Positions 24,851-35,261 of a DNA stretch of 64,000 nt are shown one piece after another. The position numbers and the translations under genes are program-made. Source of the stretch: Zantedeschia hybrid cultivar (taxonomy: Eukaryota; Streptophyta; Magnoliopsida; Alismatales; Araceae); the NCBI GenBank assembly GCA_030544215.1, contig JARZZO010000008.1:25955614-26019613 (forward strand), given 5' to 3'. The notes beneath the pieces were generated by a model that saw nothing but the letters and a program-made list of their open reading frames with translations, was not told the DNA's origin and searched no databases. Each line of letters starts with the position of its first letter. Within the stretch, counting starts at the first letter, position 1.

Positions 24851-25109
24851 TACGAGGGTTCCCCTCGGTTTTTGCTTTTTTGCTTTTGTAAGCCTTCGGC
24901 CAGGCATATGGCCGAGCTTGTACTTTCTTCTGTTCAAGAATACAAGGAACGTTTTTGGGCTTTACCTTATTGTTTTTTGCATGACGAGTGGACCTAATCT
25001 TTCCGAAATCTGAGATCCTTTCGTCGTCCGCTATAGCCTGCGAAGCCGAGACCTAACGTAGGTTCGGACAGGTTGTCGACAATATCTTGTCAGCAGATCA
25101 AGCTGTTTC
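24851..25109. other. Spacer between antisense gene and tandem array
   Basis: T-rich sequence after the antisense stop (TTTTTGCTTTTTTGCTTTTG) may hold its 3' end. No other feature was seen. Confidence 0.4.
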
Positions 25110-27436
25110 AGACTCGGCTTCTGTAGCCGAAGCCGCTCTCGCTTTGTCCCACGCAGACTTAGAAAATAGCCCGCCGCGTCCCGATCCGGATTACATGGCC
25201 GAAGCCATTCGTCGGATCGAAGGACTTATGGACTTAGAGAAAACCATGCCGTGTCCTGATCCAGATTACATGGCCGAAGCCATTCGTCGGATCGAAGGAC
25301 TTACGGATTTTAAGAGAACCATGCCGCTCCCGGTACGGTTTGCATGGCCGAAGCCACTCCCGATACGGTTTACACGGACTTAGAGAAAACCACGCCGTGT
25401 CCTGATCCGGATTACATGGCCGAAGCCATTCGTCGGATCGAAGGACTTACGGACTTTAAGAGAACCATGCCGCTCCCGGTACGGTTTGCATGGCCGAAGC
25501 CACTCCCGATACGGTTTACACGGACTTAGAGAAAACCACGCCGTGTCCTGATCCGGATTACATGGCCGAAGCCATTCGTCGGATCGAAGGACTTACGGAT
25601 TTTAAGAGAACCATGCCGCTCCCGGTACGGTTTACATGGCCGAAGCCACTCCCGATACGGTTTACACGGACTTAGAGAAAACCACGCCGTGTCCTGATCC
25701 GGATTACATGGCCGAAGCCATTCGTCGGATCGAAGGACTTACGGACTTTAAGAGCACCATGCCGTTCCCGGTACGGTTTGCATGGCCGAAGCCACTCCCG
25801 ATACGGTTTACACGGACTTAGAGAAAACCACGCCGTGTCCTGATCCGGATTACATGGCCGAAGCCATTCGTCGGATCGAAGGACTTACGGACTTTAAGAG
25901 AACCATGCCGCTCCCGGTACGGTTTGCATGGCCGAAGCCACTCCCGATACGGTTTACACGGACTTAGAGAAAACCACGCCGTGTCCTGATCCGGATTACA
26001 TGGCCGAAGCCATTCGTCGGATCGAAGGACTTACGGACTTTAAGAGAACCATGCCGCTCCCGGTACGGTTTGCATGGCCGAAGCCACTCCCGATACGGTT
26101 TACACGGACTTAGAGAAAACCACGCCGTGTCCTGATCCGGATTACATGGCCGAAGCCATTCGTCGGATCGAAGGACTTACGGATTTTAAGAGAACCATGC
26201 CGCTCCCGGTACGGTTTACATGGCCGAAGCCACTCCCGATACGGTTTACACGGACTTAGAGAAAACCACGCCGTGTCCTGATCCGGATTACATGGCCGAA
26301 GCCATTCGTCGGATCGAAGGACTTACGGACTTTAAGAGCACCATGCCGTTCCCGGTACGGTTTGCATGGCCGAAGCCACTCCCGATACGGTTTACACGGA
26401 CTTAGAGAAAACCACGCCGTGTCCTGATCCGGATTACATGGCCGAAGCCATTCGTCGGATCGAAGGACTTACGGACTTTAAGAGAACCATGCCGCTCCCG
26501 GTACGGTTTGCATGGCCGAAGCCACTCCCGATACGGTTTACACGGACTTAGAGAAAACCACGCCGTCCTGATCCGGATTACATGGCCGAATCCATTCGTC
26601 GGATCGAAGGACTTACGGACTTTAAGAGAACCATGCCGCTCCCGGTACGGTTTGCATGGCCGAAGCCACTCCCGATACGGTTTACACGGACTTAGAGAAA
26701 ACCACGCCGTGTCCTGATCCGGATTACATGGCCGAAGCCATTCGTCGGATTGAAGGACTTACAGATTTTAAGAGAACCATGCCGCTCCCGGTACGGTTTG
26801 CATGGCCGAAGCCACTCCCGATACGGTTTACACGGACTTAGAGAAAACCACGCCGTGTCCTGATCCGGATTACATGGCCGAAGCCATTCGTCGGATCGAA
26901 GGACTTACGGACTTTAAGAGCACCATGCCGTTCCCAGTACGGTTTGCATGGCCGAAGCCACTCCCGATACCGTTTACACGGACTTAGAGAAAACCACGCC
27001 GTGTCCTGATCCGGATTACATGGCCGAAGCCATTCGTCGGATCGAAGGACTTACGGACTTTAAGAGAACCATGCCGCTCCCGGTACGGTTTGCATGGCCG
27101 AAGCCACTCCTGATACGGTTTACACGGACTTAGAGAAAACCACGCCGTGTCCTGATCCGGATTACATGGCCGAAGCCATTCGTCGGATCGAAGGACTTAC
27201 GGACTTTAAGAGCACCATGCCGCTCCCGGTACGGTTTGCATGGCCGAAGCCACTCCCGATACGGTTTACACGGACTTAGAGAAAACCACGCCGTGTCCTG
27301 ATCCGGATTACATGGCCGAAGCCATTCGTCGGATCGAAGGACTTACGTACTTTAAGAGCACCATGCCGCTACCGGTACGGTTTGCATGGCCGAAGCCACT
27401 CCCGATACGGTTTACACGGACTTAGAGAAAACCACA
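25110..27436. repeat. 146-bp tandem array, ~15 units, with 4-unit higher order
   Basis: Units repeat every 146 bp, the word ATGGCCGAAGCCACTCCC recurring at 25344, 25490, 25636, 25782, 25928, 26074, 26220, 26366 and so on to 27386; one unit near 26565 lacks 2 bp. Each unit is itself two diverged halves of 74 and 72 bp, both containing ATGGCCGAAGCCA. The first units (25110-25260) are diverged and include a lone 73-bp half. Variants recur every fourth unit (see findings). Because 146 is not a multiple of 3, the 61-codon frames that repeat across the array are an artefact and not a protein. It lies between the pol end and the PPT of the element. Confidence 0.97.
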
Positions 27437-27593
27437 AGAAGTTTTCCTAAAAAAGAGTTCTTCACTTATAGCCTCCGCCTGAAAGCCTGGGGAGAGGTGA
27501 CTTACATATAATAACGCCGAAGGCGCTCTACATTCCATGTGCGAGGAAGGGGTTGGCCCGAAAGGGTTTCTAACCGGTAAGCTCCTCGTCTGA

Positions 27594-30500
27594 TTACCTC
27601 CCTGATCCGGTAGGGCCCCTCCCAGTTGGGGCAAGCTTTCCTGAGGCTTCGGCCGGCTTGGAAGCATGAGCATTCCTCAACACGAGACTCCCCACTTCGA
27701 AGCTCCGGGGCTTTACTCGAGTGTTGTGGTACTTGGCCATGCGCTGTTGATAAGCCGCCAGCCGGATACGAGCTTTATCTCGGACCTCTTCAATGAGGTC
27801 CAAGTGGTCTTTCAAACCTTCTTCGTTGGCCTCCGGACTGTAAGCAACGACCCTGGGAGAAGGGAGGCCGATTTCTACCGGAATAACGGCCTCTATCCCA
27901 TAGGCCATGCGGAAGGGAGTTTCGCCGGTGGGGGTTCGGCTTGTCGTCCGATAGGCCCACAGGACACTCGGCATCTCTTCCACCCATCGGCCCTTAGCTT
28001 CGCTGAGGCGGGTTTTCAATCCCTGCAGGAGGCTTCGGTTAGTGACTTCGGCTTGGCCGTTCGCTTGAGGATGCGCTACCGAAGTGAATTTGTGGAGTAT
28101 GCCGAAGCTGGCGCAGTTGTCACCGAACCGCCGGCTATCGAACTGCTTTCCATTGTCAGAGATGATGGCTCGAGGGATGCCGAACCGGCAAATGATGGAC
28201 TTCCACACGAAGTTCCAAGCATTGTTGTCGGTTATTGACGCGAGGGGTTCGGCTTCGATCCATTTGGTGAAGTAATCGACCGCCACGATGAGGAATTTTC
28301 TTTGGCCGGTGGCGACGGGAAAAGGTCCCAGGAGGTCAATCCCCCATTGGGCGAAAGGCCATGGATCAGATAAGGGGGTCAGAAGGGTGGCTGCCTGGTG
28401 AATGAGGGAGCTGAACCTCTGGCACTGGTCGCAGCGCCGTACGAGGGCTAGAGCGTCCTCTCGGAGTGTTGGCCACCAGTAGCCTTGCCTCAGGAGCTTG
28501 TGAGCCAGGGCTCTTCCTCCCGCATGCGCCCCGCATACCCCTTCATGGACTTCTCTTACGGCATAGTCCGCTTCAGCCGGGCCGAGGCACCGTAGCAGTG
28601 GTCGGCCGAAGGATTTCTTGTACAACACCCCATCGAAAAGGAGAAAGTGGGATGAGCGCTGCCGAATGCGCTTCGCCTCCTTCGGATATGGCGGGACTTC
28701 TCCTTGGAGAAGGAAAGCGACGAGGGGGGTCATCCACGTCTCGGCCTCGGCTTCAGCAACTTGCATGGCTTCGGCTTCGCCAAGGCTGGGTTCGGCGAGC
28801 TCCTCGACGAGGATCATTCGGCCTCCGCCCCCGTCTTGGGTTGACGCCAGCCGGGAAAGGGCATCGGCCCGGGTATTCTCGGCTCTCGGGATCCTCACGA
28901 TTTCACAAGAATCGAATTGAGTGAGGATCTTGCGAGTTACCTGGAGATAAGACGCCATCACTGCGTCCCGAGCCTCATACTCCCCGGAGATGTGGCCGGC
29001 GATCAACTGGGAATCGCTGAAGGCTTTCAGGTTCCGGGCGCCGAGCTTCTTCGCGGCCCTGAGGCCGGAGATGAGGGCTTCGTACTCGGCGGCGTTGTTA
29101 GTCGCTGGAAAGGAGAAACGCAGGGCGTACTTCGTGACGACCCCTTCGGGTGACGCCAGGATCCATCCGGCGCCACTGCCCGTGGAGCATGCGGAGCCGT
29201 CCACGAAGAGTCGCCATTCGTCGGGTGGTGCAGGTGCCGAAGTAGCCTCGGCTTCGACTACTTCGGGTTCTGGCTGTGGTGTCGTGGAGGCGCCGGAGGT
29301 AAGTTCGGCGATGAAGTCCGCCAACGCCTGGGCTTTTATTGCTACCCGAGGGGCGTAGGAGATGTCGAACTCCCCTAGCTCAATCGCCCACTTCGCCAGC
29401 CTGCCGGACACCTCCGGCCGGGAAAGAATCTGCCTCAAAGGCTGGTTGGTGAGGACTTTTACGGAATGGGCCATAAAATACGGCCGAAGCCTCCTTGCAG
29501 ACGAGACGAGGGCCAGAGCCAACTTTTCCAGGGCAAGGTACCGGAGTTCCGCTCCCTGAAGGGCTCGGCTGGTGTAATAAACGGGCTTCTGAACGCCTTC
29601 CTGCTCTCGGACGAGGACGGTGCTGAGGGCCGTCTCGGAGACTGCAAGGTATAAGCTCAGAGGCTCCCCGGGAATCGGTTTGGACAGGATGGGGACTTTG
29701 GAGAGGTAGGCCTTCAGCTGATTGAAGGCTGTTTGGCACTCTTCCGTCCAGTCGAAGTTGTTGGCCTTCTTCAGCAGCTTGAAGAAGGGGAAACAGTAGT
29801 CGGCCGCCCTTGACATGAAGCGGCTGAGAGCTGCGATCCTCCCGTTCAGCTTCTGTACCTCTCGGAGGTTTGCCGGGGGGCGCATCTTCATGATGGCCGA
29901 AACCTTCTCGGGATTAGCCTCCACCCCTCGGTGTGTGACCATGTAGCCGAGGAACTTGCCGGAGGCTACGCCGAAGGCGCACTTGGCCGGGTTCAGCTTC
30001 ATCTTGTACCGCCTAAGGGCGGAGAAAGTCTCGGCCAGGTCGGCCAGGTGCTCCGCAGCAACGCGGCTCTTGACCAACATGTCGTCTATATAGACCTCCA
30101 TGTTTCCGCCGAGCTGTGTGGCGAATACTTTGTTGACCAGCCGCTGATATGTCGCGCCGGCGTTCTTCAGACCGAAGGGCATTCGGGTGTAGCAGTACAG
30201 GCCCAAATCGGTGGTGAAGCTGGTCTTGCTTTCATCATCCGGATGCATCCGGATCTGGTGGTAGCCTGAATAGGCATCGAGGAAGCTTAAAAGCTCATGG
30301 CCGGAAGTCGCGTCCACCACCTGGTCTATCCGAGGCAGCGGAAAGCTGTCCATTGGACAGGCCTTGTTGAGGTTGGTGAAGTCCACGCACATACGCCATT
30401 TGCCATCTTTCTTCGGCACCATGACCACGTTGGCGATCCAGTCCGGATGGTGCACCTCTCGGAGGTGTCCGGCGTCCAGTCCCTTCTGTACTTCAGCTTG

Positions 30501-32993
30501 GATGGCTGCCCTCCTTTCCTGATTGAAGGTGCGCCGCTTCTGCTTTACCGGAGGCTGGTCGGGATCGGTATGGAGTCGGTGCTCTGCTACCTCCGGATCA
30601 ACCCCGGGCATGTCTGCTGGAGTCCAGGCGAAGACGTCGAGATTCTTTTTCAAGAACTCGGTAAGCTTTTCTACTTCACCTTTCTCCAGGCCGGAGCCTA
30701 TCATCAGGACTCGTCCTTCGCCTCCTGGAACAGGGACGGAGAGAAGTGCTTCTCCCGGAGATGCCTCGGCCGATGACTCGATCGTTAGGGTTTCAGCTGC
30801 GTTCTTTCCTTTGACCGAAATCATGTAGCACTGCCGGGCTGCTTCTTGGTTCCCTTTGGCTTCGCCTATTCCATGGCTGGTATAAAATTTCAATTTCTGA
30901 TGGAAGGATGAAGGTACGGCTACGATTCCGCCGATGAGCCTTCGGCCGAATATGGCGTTGTAGGCTGACTCGATTTTTACAACGGCAAAGTCCGTCTCGA
31001 CGGTTAACTGCCGGGGAGTGGAGCCTAAGGTTACAGGAAGCCGGACAATGCCCTCTACTCGGCAAGGCGAGCCGTTAAAGCTGTAGAGGGGGCCCCGGTG
31101 AGGTTTCATATTAGCCTCACTCAATCTCAATTTTTCAAAACAGTCGTAAAACAAGATGTTTGGGGCACTTCCATTATCCACAAAGATCCTATGTACATCA
31201 TAGTTGTTTATTACAGCATTAACGACGAGAGCGTCGTCATGCGGGACCTGAACATCAGTCAGGTCCTCGGCGCCGAAGGTGATGTCTTCCAGACGAGGCT
31301 TCTTCGGTTCGCCTCCAACTGCTGCCACTGTGTTGCGCTGCCGCGGCCTGGACCCTTCCCCCGGCCCTCCGGATATCATCATAATAGACCCAGAACTGGG
31401 TCTTTGATGGGACGATTCTACCGGGGCCGAGGTGGCTTTCGGCGGAGGAGCGGCTTCTATGGCCGGGGGCTGCTGTTGCCTGGGCGCTGCAGGGACGTCC
31501 CGGCTCTGCTGCGGCGGCTGCTCCCGGCGGTACTGCGGCAGTCTTCCCTCTCGGATAATGCGGTCGATCTCCTCCCGGAGCTGTCGACACTCATCCGTTG
31601 TGTGGCCGATCTCCCGGTGGTATTCACAGTACCTGCCGGGATCCCTTCGGCGAGGATCGGTCTTGATGCGATCAGGCCGCCGGAGCATGCCTTTTACCTC
31701 CATGAGCATTCGGGAAGGGGGAGCAGGTAAGGGTAGGTACCGCGGCTGCGGGTCCCGACGCCTTTCCCTGTCCCAATCCTCCCCGCGATAGCGCTTCCGG
31801 GGGAGCTCTTGGTTCTCCGGCCGAGGTCGGACCACCTGGGGAGCAGGTGCCGAGATGGCTTCGGCTGCGCCTTTTCCTCTGGACAGCATCAGGGCCTCCC
31901 GGTTGATGTACTTGTGGGCCCGGGCCACGAGGTCCAGGAAGGTCGGGGGATGGCGCTTCCCAATGGAACCGAGGAGCCCCTCGTCCCGGCACCCGCTGAT
32001 CACGGCCGAAACCGCGATCGAGCTGTCGAGGTTCGGGATCTGGGCGGCCTCGGTCCGGAACCTGGTGAAGTAATCCTGGAGAGTCTCGGCAGGACCTTGC
32101 CGGATAGCCAGCAGGCTGGCGGAGGTCTTGCTCTGCCGGGTGGCATCATAGAACTGGTCGATGAACAATTGGCCCAACTGGACTAGGGAGTGGATGGAGT
32201 CGGGGGCCAATGTGAGGGCGATCTTTTCAAGGGTGAGGGGGAAGAGACGGCAGCGGACTGCCTCGGAGATCCCCCGGACCCGGAGGTAGGTGTTGAACCT
32301 CTGGAAATGACAGACCGGATCTGTCATTCCGTCATAGAGAGGGCCCTTCGGCAGCTTGAAGTCGGAGGGCACCTCGGTGGCTAGGAGCTCCGCCGTGAAC
32401 GGGGTCTGCTCCAGGATGCTGCTGGCGAGGGGCGCCCCGTGAGGCCGGGACACCATTTGCTGCATCTCCTTGCGCATCGCCGTCAGCCGCCGGTCCAAGT
32501 CCGGGGCGGCCGAGGTGGCGACGGATTGTCCTCCGGTCCGGGTCGGACGGTACTCCGACGAAGCATAATCCTGCTCCGTCAGACGATCGGTGCGGGGAGC
32601 TCGGGCAGGCAACGCCGAGGGCTCGCTGCGCGCCGCCGCGGTCTCGTTGAGAGAGACTGGCGCAGGCACCGGTCGGAACCGGGCGTCTTGTACTGAGTAG
32701 AGTGGGGGGAGCGGCGCCTGCTGGGGATGCTGCCCCGTCAGTCCCATGCGCTGGGCGATGGCGGACACCATCTCCTGAAGAGGCGCTAGGGACGTGACGG
32801 CAGCGGCCAGCGTGGCCACTTGCTGCTGGAGTACCCCCACTCGGTCTTCCGAGCCGAAAGACTCCGGTATGGTCGGCAGAGGCGGGTTCGGCGGGGCAGA
32901 CGGTGCGCCTTCGGAAGGCAACATCTGTGCCGAGGCCTCCCACGCTTCTGCTTCGCTTTGTCCGGATCGTCGGGTCACAGGTCGCTGAGACAT
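27594..32993 (-). CDS. Tat-clade gag-pol polyprotein, 1799 aa
   Basis: One frame encodes the whole gag-pol. It starts just downstream of the PBS (MSQRPVTRRSG). Residues 205-370 are the retrotransposon gag capsid region (LYDGMTDPVCHFQRF), and 456-469 a zinc knuckle of form CX2HX4HX4C. The aspartic protease site is VDNGSAPNIL (605-614). Reverse transcriptase spans 855-1030 with YIDD at 968-971. RNase H is at 1080-1195 and a second, archaeal-like RNase H at 1259-1385 (FVDGSA, NNAAEYEAL, ADALSRLAS). Integrase runs from 1485 to 1740: zinc motif with CDQC, then catalytic D (GIDLLG), D (SDNGKQF) and E (GQAEV). All key residues are intact. Near 27625 a probable single-base loss shifts the frame, so the conserved C-terminal integrase tail (..WNVERLRRYYM) is read in another frame down to about 27510. 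It is transcribed leftward from the right LTR. Confidence 0.97.
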   Translation of the reverse strand: MSQRPVTRRSGQSEAEAWEASAQMLPSEGAPSAPPNPPLPTIPESFGSEDRVGVLQQQVATLAAAVTSLAPLQEMVSAIAQRMGLTGQHPQQAPLPPLYSVQDARFRPVPAPVSLNETAAARSEPSALPARAPRTDRLTEQDYASSEYRPTRTGGQSVATSAAPDLDRRLTAMRKEMQQMVSRPHGAPLASSILEQTPFTAELLATEVPSDFKLPKGPLYDGMTDPVCHFQRFNTYLRVRGISEAVRCRLFPLTLEKIALTLAPDSIHSLVQLGQLFIDQFYDATRQSKTSASLLAIRQGPAETLQDYFTRFRTEAAQIPNLDSSIAVSAVISGCRDEGLLGSIGKRHPPTFLDLVARAHKYINREALMLSRGKGAAEAISAPAPQVVRPRPENQELPRKRYRGEDWDRERRRDPQPRYLPLPAPPSRMLMEVKGMLRRPDRIKTDPRRRDPGRYCEYHREIGHTTDECRQLREEIDRIIREGRLPQYRREQPPQQSRDVPAAPRQQQPPAIEAAPPPKATSAPVESSHQRPSSGSIMMISGGPGEGSRPRQRNTVAAVGGEPKKPRLEDITFGAEDLTDVQVPHDDALVVNAVINNYDVHRIFVDNGSAPNILFYDCFEKLRLSEANMKPHRGPLYSFNGSPCRVEGIVRLPVTLGSTPRQLTVETDFAVVKIESAYNAIFGRRLIGGIVAVPSSFHQKLKFYTSHGIGEAKGNQEAARQCYMISVKGKNAAETLTIESSAEASPGEALLSVPVPGGEGRVLMIGSGLEKGEVEKLTEFLKKNLDVFAWTPADMPGVDPEVAEHRLHTDPDQPPVKQKRRTFNQERRAAIQAEVQKGLDAGHLREVHHPDWIANVVMVPKKDGKWRMCVDFTNLNKACPMDSFPLPRIDQVVDATSGHELLSFLDAYSGYHQIRMHPDDESKTSFTTDLGLYCYTRMPFGLKNAGATYQRLVNKVFATQLGGNMEVYIDDMLVKSRVAAEHLADLAETFSALRRYKMKLNPAKCAFGVASGKFLGYMVTHRGVEANPEKVSAIMKMRPPANLREVQKLNGRIAALSRFMSRAADYCFPFFKLLKKANNFDWTEECQTAFNQLKAYLSKVPILSKPIPGEPLSLYLAVSETALSTVLVREQEGVQKPVYYTSRALQGAELRYLALEKLALALVSSARRLRPYFMAHSVKVLTNQPLRQILSRPEVSGRLAKWAIELGEFDISYAPRVAIKAQALADFIAELTSGASTTPQPEPEVVEAEATSAPAPPDEWRLFVDGSACSTGSGAGWILASPEGVVTKYALRFSFPATNNAAEYEALISGLRAAKKLGARNLKAFSDSQLIAGHISGEYEARDAVMASYLQVTRKILTQFDSCEIVRIPRAENTRADALSRLASTQDGGGGRMILVEELAEPSLGEAEAMQVAEAEAETWMTPLVAFLLQGEVPPYPKEAKRIRQRSSHFLLFDGVLYKKSFGRPLLRCLGPAEADYAVREVHEGVCGAHAGGRALAHKLLRQGYWWPTLREDALALVRRCDQCQRFSSLIHQAATLLTPLSDPWPFAQWGIDLLGPFPVATGQRKFLIVAVDYFTKWIEAEPLASITDNNAWNFVWKSIICRFGIPRAIISDNGKQFDSRRFGDNCASFGILHKFTSVAHPQANGQAEVTNRSLLQGLKTRLSEAKGRWVEEMPSVLWAYRTTSRTPTGETPFRMAYGIEAVIPVEIGLPSPRVVAYSPEANEEGLKDHLDLIEEVRDKARIRLAAYQQRMAKYHNTRVKPRSFEVGSLVLRNAHASKPAEASGKLAPTGRGPTGSGR

Positions 32994-33010
32994 GACTTGT
33001 TTTGTTGGTT

Positions 33011-33027
33011 TCCCACAGACGGCGCCA
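33011..33027 (-). promoter_or_regulatory. Primer binding site of the Tat element
   Basis: On the minus strand TGGCGCCGTCTGTGGGA begins two bases after the 5' LTR end. The TGGCGCC start is typical of plant Ty3 elements that use a tRNA other than initiator Met. I do not assign the tRNA. Confidence 0.85.
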
Positions 33028-33029
33028 CG

Positions 33030-34160
33030 TGATGTAGACTGGGTCTATCACGACCGGATTCCGTCTCCGGTAAAGAGGATCCGGAGCGGGTCCGGACCGA
33101 ACGATGGAAGGGGACCCGACGGGGATCCGCGACGAGGCGAAGACGGGGCTTCTCGGGATGGCCCGGATCCGCCCGCGGGGGGCGCGATCGGGCGCCGGAG
33201 CTGCTCTTGGATAGTGAGCCGCTGCTCCTTCGGACGGACGGAGGCGCGGCGCGAGCAGGAGCTTCTCTCGGCCGAGCGGTCGGCGAGCGTCGGAGCAGAA
33301 GCTGGAAAGTCCGAGATCGGACGGGGGGACGGCTCGCTCTCCGACAGTAAGGCCGAAAGCTCCTTCAGCGCGAGGCCGAGCCTCCTGGCGTAGGGCAGCC
33401 GGCGGGCTTGCCCTCGGATAGAGAGCCCGAAGGCTCCTTCAGCGCGAGACCGAGTCTCCTAACTTGGGGCGGCCGGCATTCGGCGTCGAGACCAGGGAGA
33501 GGAATCCGAGGTCGGCGGCCGAGACCGACTCGGGGAGGTCGGCGATGATTCGAACCGAGCCCCTGCAGGAAGGAAAGAAGAAGAAGAACCGGTCAGCAGG
33601 AGTCCCGGGCGTCAGCCCTGGGGAACCCCCTCCGACGGTCAAGTTAGCTCCTGAAGAAGATTCGATTCAGAAAGCAAGAAAGAGCAGCTATAATGCTATT
33701 CGGACAGAAGTCCTTTTAAGGGGTTTCGGAAGCTTGGGGAGGCATCCGTTTTTCCCACCACCCCCTTGGCTACAAATAGCGGGATATTTATAGCAGAGGA
33801 TAGCAGATGGTTAACGGTGGCAGCCGATATAGGACTAATTGAAGGTTTACTGATAAACCGCCATAGCGCCCGATCCGCCACCGGAGTGGGTCGGATTCGG
33901 CTACCGGGCCGAAGGGGGTTGGGCCGCTGACGGGCCGAAGCCTGTTGGGCCCTGGGCTGCCGCGCTGCTCCCGGGCCGTAGGCTGGTGGGCCGCTGACGG
34001 GCTGAAGCCTGTTGGGCCGGGAGTGACGGTGCCGCTTATGGGCCGTAGGCTGCTGGGCCGCTGACGGGCCGAAGGCCGCCGGAGGGCCTGGTACTGCTGC
34101 TGTTGGGTTAAATGGGGTTTGGGCCTGCTTCGATGGGCCGAATCGGATTCTGCCTCATCA
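33030..34160 (-). repeat. 5' LTR of the Tat element (right copy)
   Basis: It matches the left LTR over its full length, with the same TGATG...CATCA ends. Where the two differ at single bases all changes are transitions, and most put T or A in this copy, as expected from loss of methylated cytosine. An indel of about 7 bp lies at 33060-33075. The minus-strand TATA box lies at 33784-33791. Confidence 0.95.
33784..33791 (-). promoter_or_regulatory. TATA box driving gag-pol
   Basis: On the minus strand GCTATAAATATCCCG is the only clear TATA box in the LTR. It lies about 375 bp from the LTR's outer end and points toward gag-pol. Confidence 0.7.
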
Positions 34161-34165
34161 AATAG
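34161..34165. repeat. Target site duplication, right copy (AATAG)
   Basis: It is identical to the five bases before the left LTR (20299-20303). Confidence 0.95.
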
Positions 34166-35184
34166 AAAATGTTTGATCGATGTTGAAATGCTCCAAGTAA
34201 ATTTCAGTGACCAGAAGAACTGGCAAGACATAATTACAAAGGTGATTGGTTCAACATAATTATTTAATTAATTCCAACCATATGACTTGAAATACACATG
34301 GGTTGATCGATCAAGAAAACCACACCCCCTGTTCTCACATCATTAAATCTCAATTTCTTACCCTCCCTCTAGTCACCCTTAATTAAGGAAGGAAAAAGAT
34401 GATGTAGTTAGGTGGAGAAAAGGTTTCCTTCAGTAGCCCACCATAGACACCACGTCGACCTCATGGACTTTGTCTATACAACATTAAACCCCTTGTGGAC
34501 ATGTAGAAACTAGAAGGAAGATAGTTTAGTTAGGTGGAGAATTATAAGAATGTTAGGGTGTCTCAAAGTCTTGCTTAAGTAATTGATTAATTTGTATTGG
34601 TGAAACATGATTATTCTATTCCTGGATGATGATTGTCTTTCGTAGACAAAGGACATTATGGGGACATCCTAATAATTAATTAATTAGTAAGTTAAACTAG
34701 ATATTATGAAACTAATGGCTTGTTTGGTTCGACATGAGAAGACTGTAATTACGTTAGATGTGTCATGCAAATATGATACTTTACAAATTTTTGTGATATT
34801 TTACCTTCAATTCAAATGACTCCCAAATGAAAATTGGTACATTAATACATACTTGATTCATTCACATACAGGCCCAATTTTTTCAGTTCTATTTTTACAA
34901 GGAACACAATGAGACACTAAAGCTGACAACAGAACTGATAAAGAATAGCTTTAGTTCTTACAACTGAACTGATAAAGCTTTTATATTATGCGGTATGGCT
35001 TAGCTCTTACAAAGAGGATCTCTCGCCATTCTGATTCATGAAGCTACCTGCAATTGATCAGGGAGTTGGGAACCTCCTCCTCCCTGCATAATTTTGATCA
35101 AGATTAAGAAAGAATAGGCCATGAGACAACAGGTTTCACAGAGCGGAACACCCCTCAGTGGCGTCCATCATAGGAAGTCTTTTT
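34166..35184. other. Intergenic, AT-rich
   Basis: No gene seen. The last 200 bp (about 34990-35184) are related to the DNA upstream of the second U1 gene (about 37790-38010), so they belong to a duplicated locus. Confidence 0.5.
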
Positions 35185-35236
35185 AGTCCTACATCGCCGA
35201 TTTTGTGGTTTCGATCACTGACCACGGACCATAAAA
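35185..35236 (+). promoter_or_regulatory. snRNA promoter: USE and TATA of U1 copy 1
   Basis: AGTCCTACATCG (35185-35196) is one base from the plant upstream sequence element RTCCCACATCG. Thirty-four bases later ATAAAA (35231-35236) forms the TATA box, 31 bp before the RNA start. The wide USE-TATA gap is the plant pol II type; pol III snRNA genes have about 10 bp less. Confidence 0.88.
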
Positions 35237-35261
35237 GAGAAGCACCAGCGGCAGGTGAACC

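Larger units (their letters stand above)
20304..34160 (-). mobile_element. Complete Ty3/Tat LTR retrotransposon, 13.86 kb
   Basis: Both LTRs (1138 and 1131 bp), a 5-bp TSD, PBS, PPT and a single 1799-aa gag-pol frame are present, so this is a full-length element lying on the minus strand. In element order it reads 5' LTR (33030-34160), PBS (33011-33027), gag-pol (32993-27594), a 146-bp tandem array (27436-25110), a region carrying an antisense spliced gene (24850-22059), PPT (21458-21442) and 3' LTR (21441-20304). The dual RNase H, the long 3' noncoding region with tandem repeats and the antisense frame all point to the Tat clade. The two LTRs differ by about nine transitions and one small indel, roughly 1%, so insertion was recent. 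The only defect seen in gag-pol is a frameshift at the very end. Confidence 0.95.

Noticed and set aside
25087..27425. Series of 61-codon frames (MAEATPDTVYTDLEK...) across the tandem array
   Set aside because: The unit is 146 bp, not a multiple of 3, so each frame is simply the same unit read again in the next register; there is no continuous protein.
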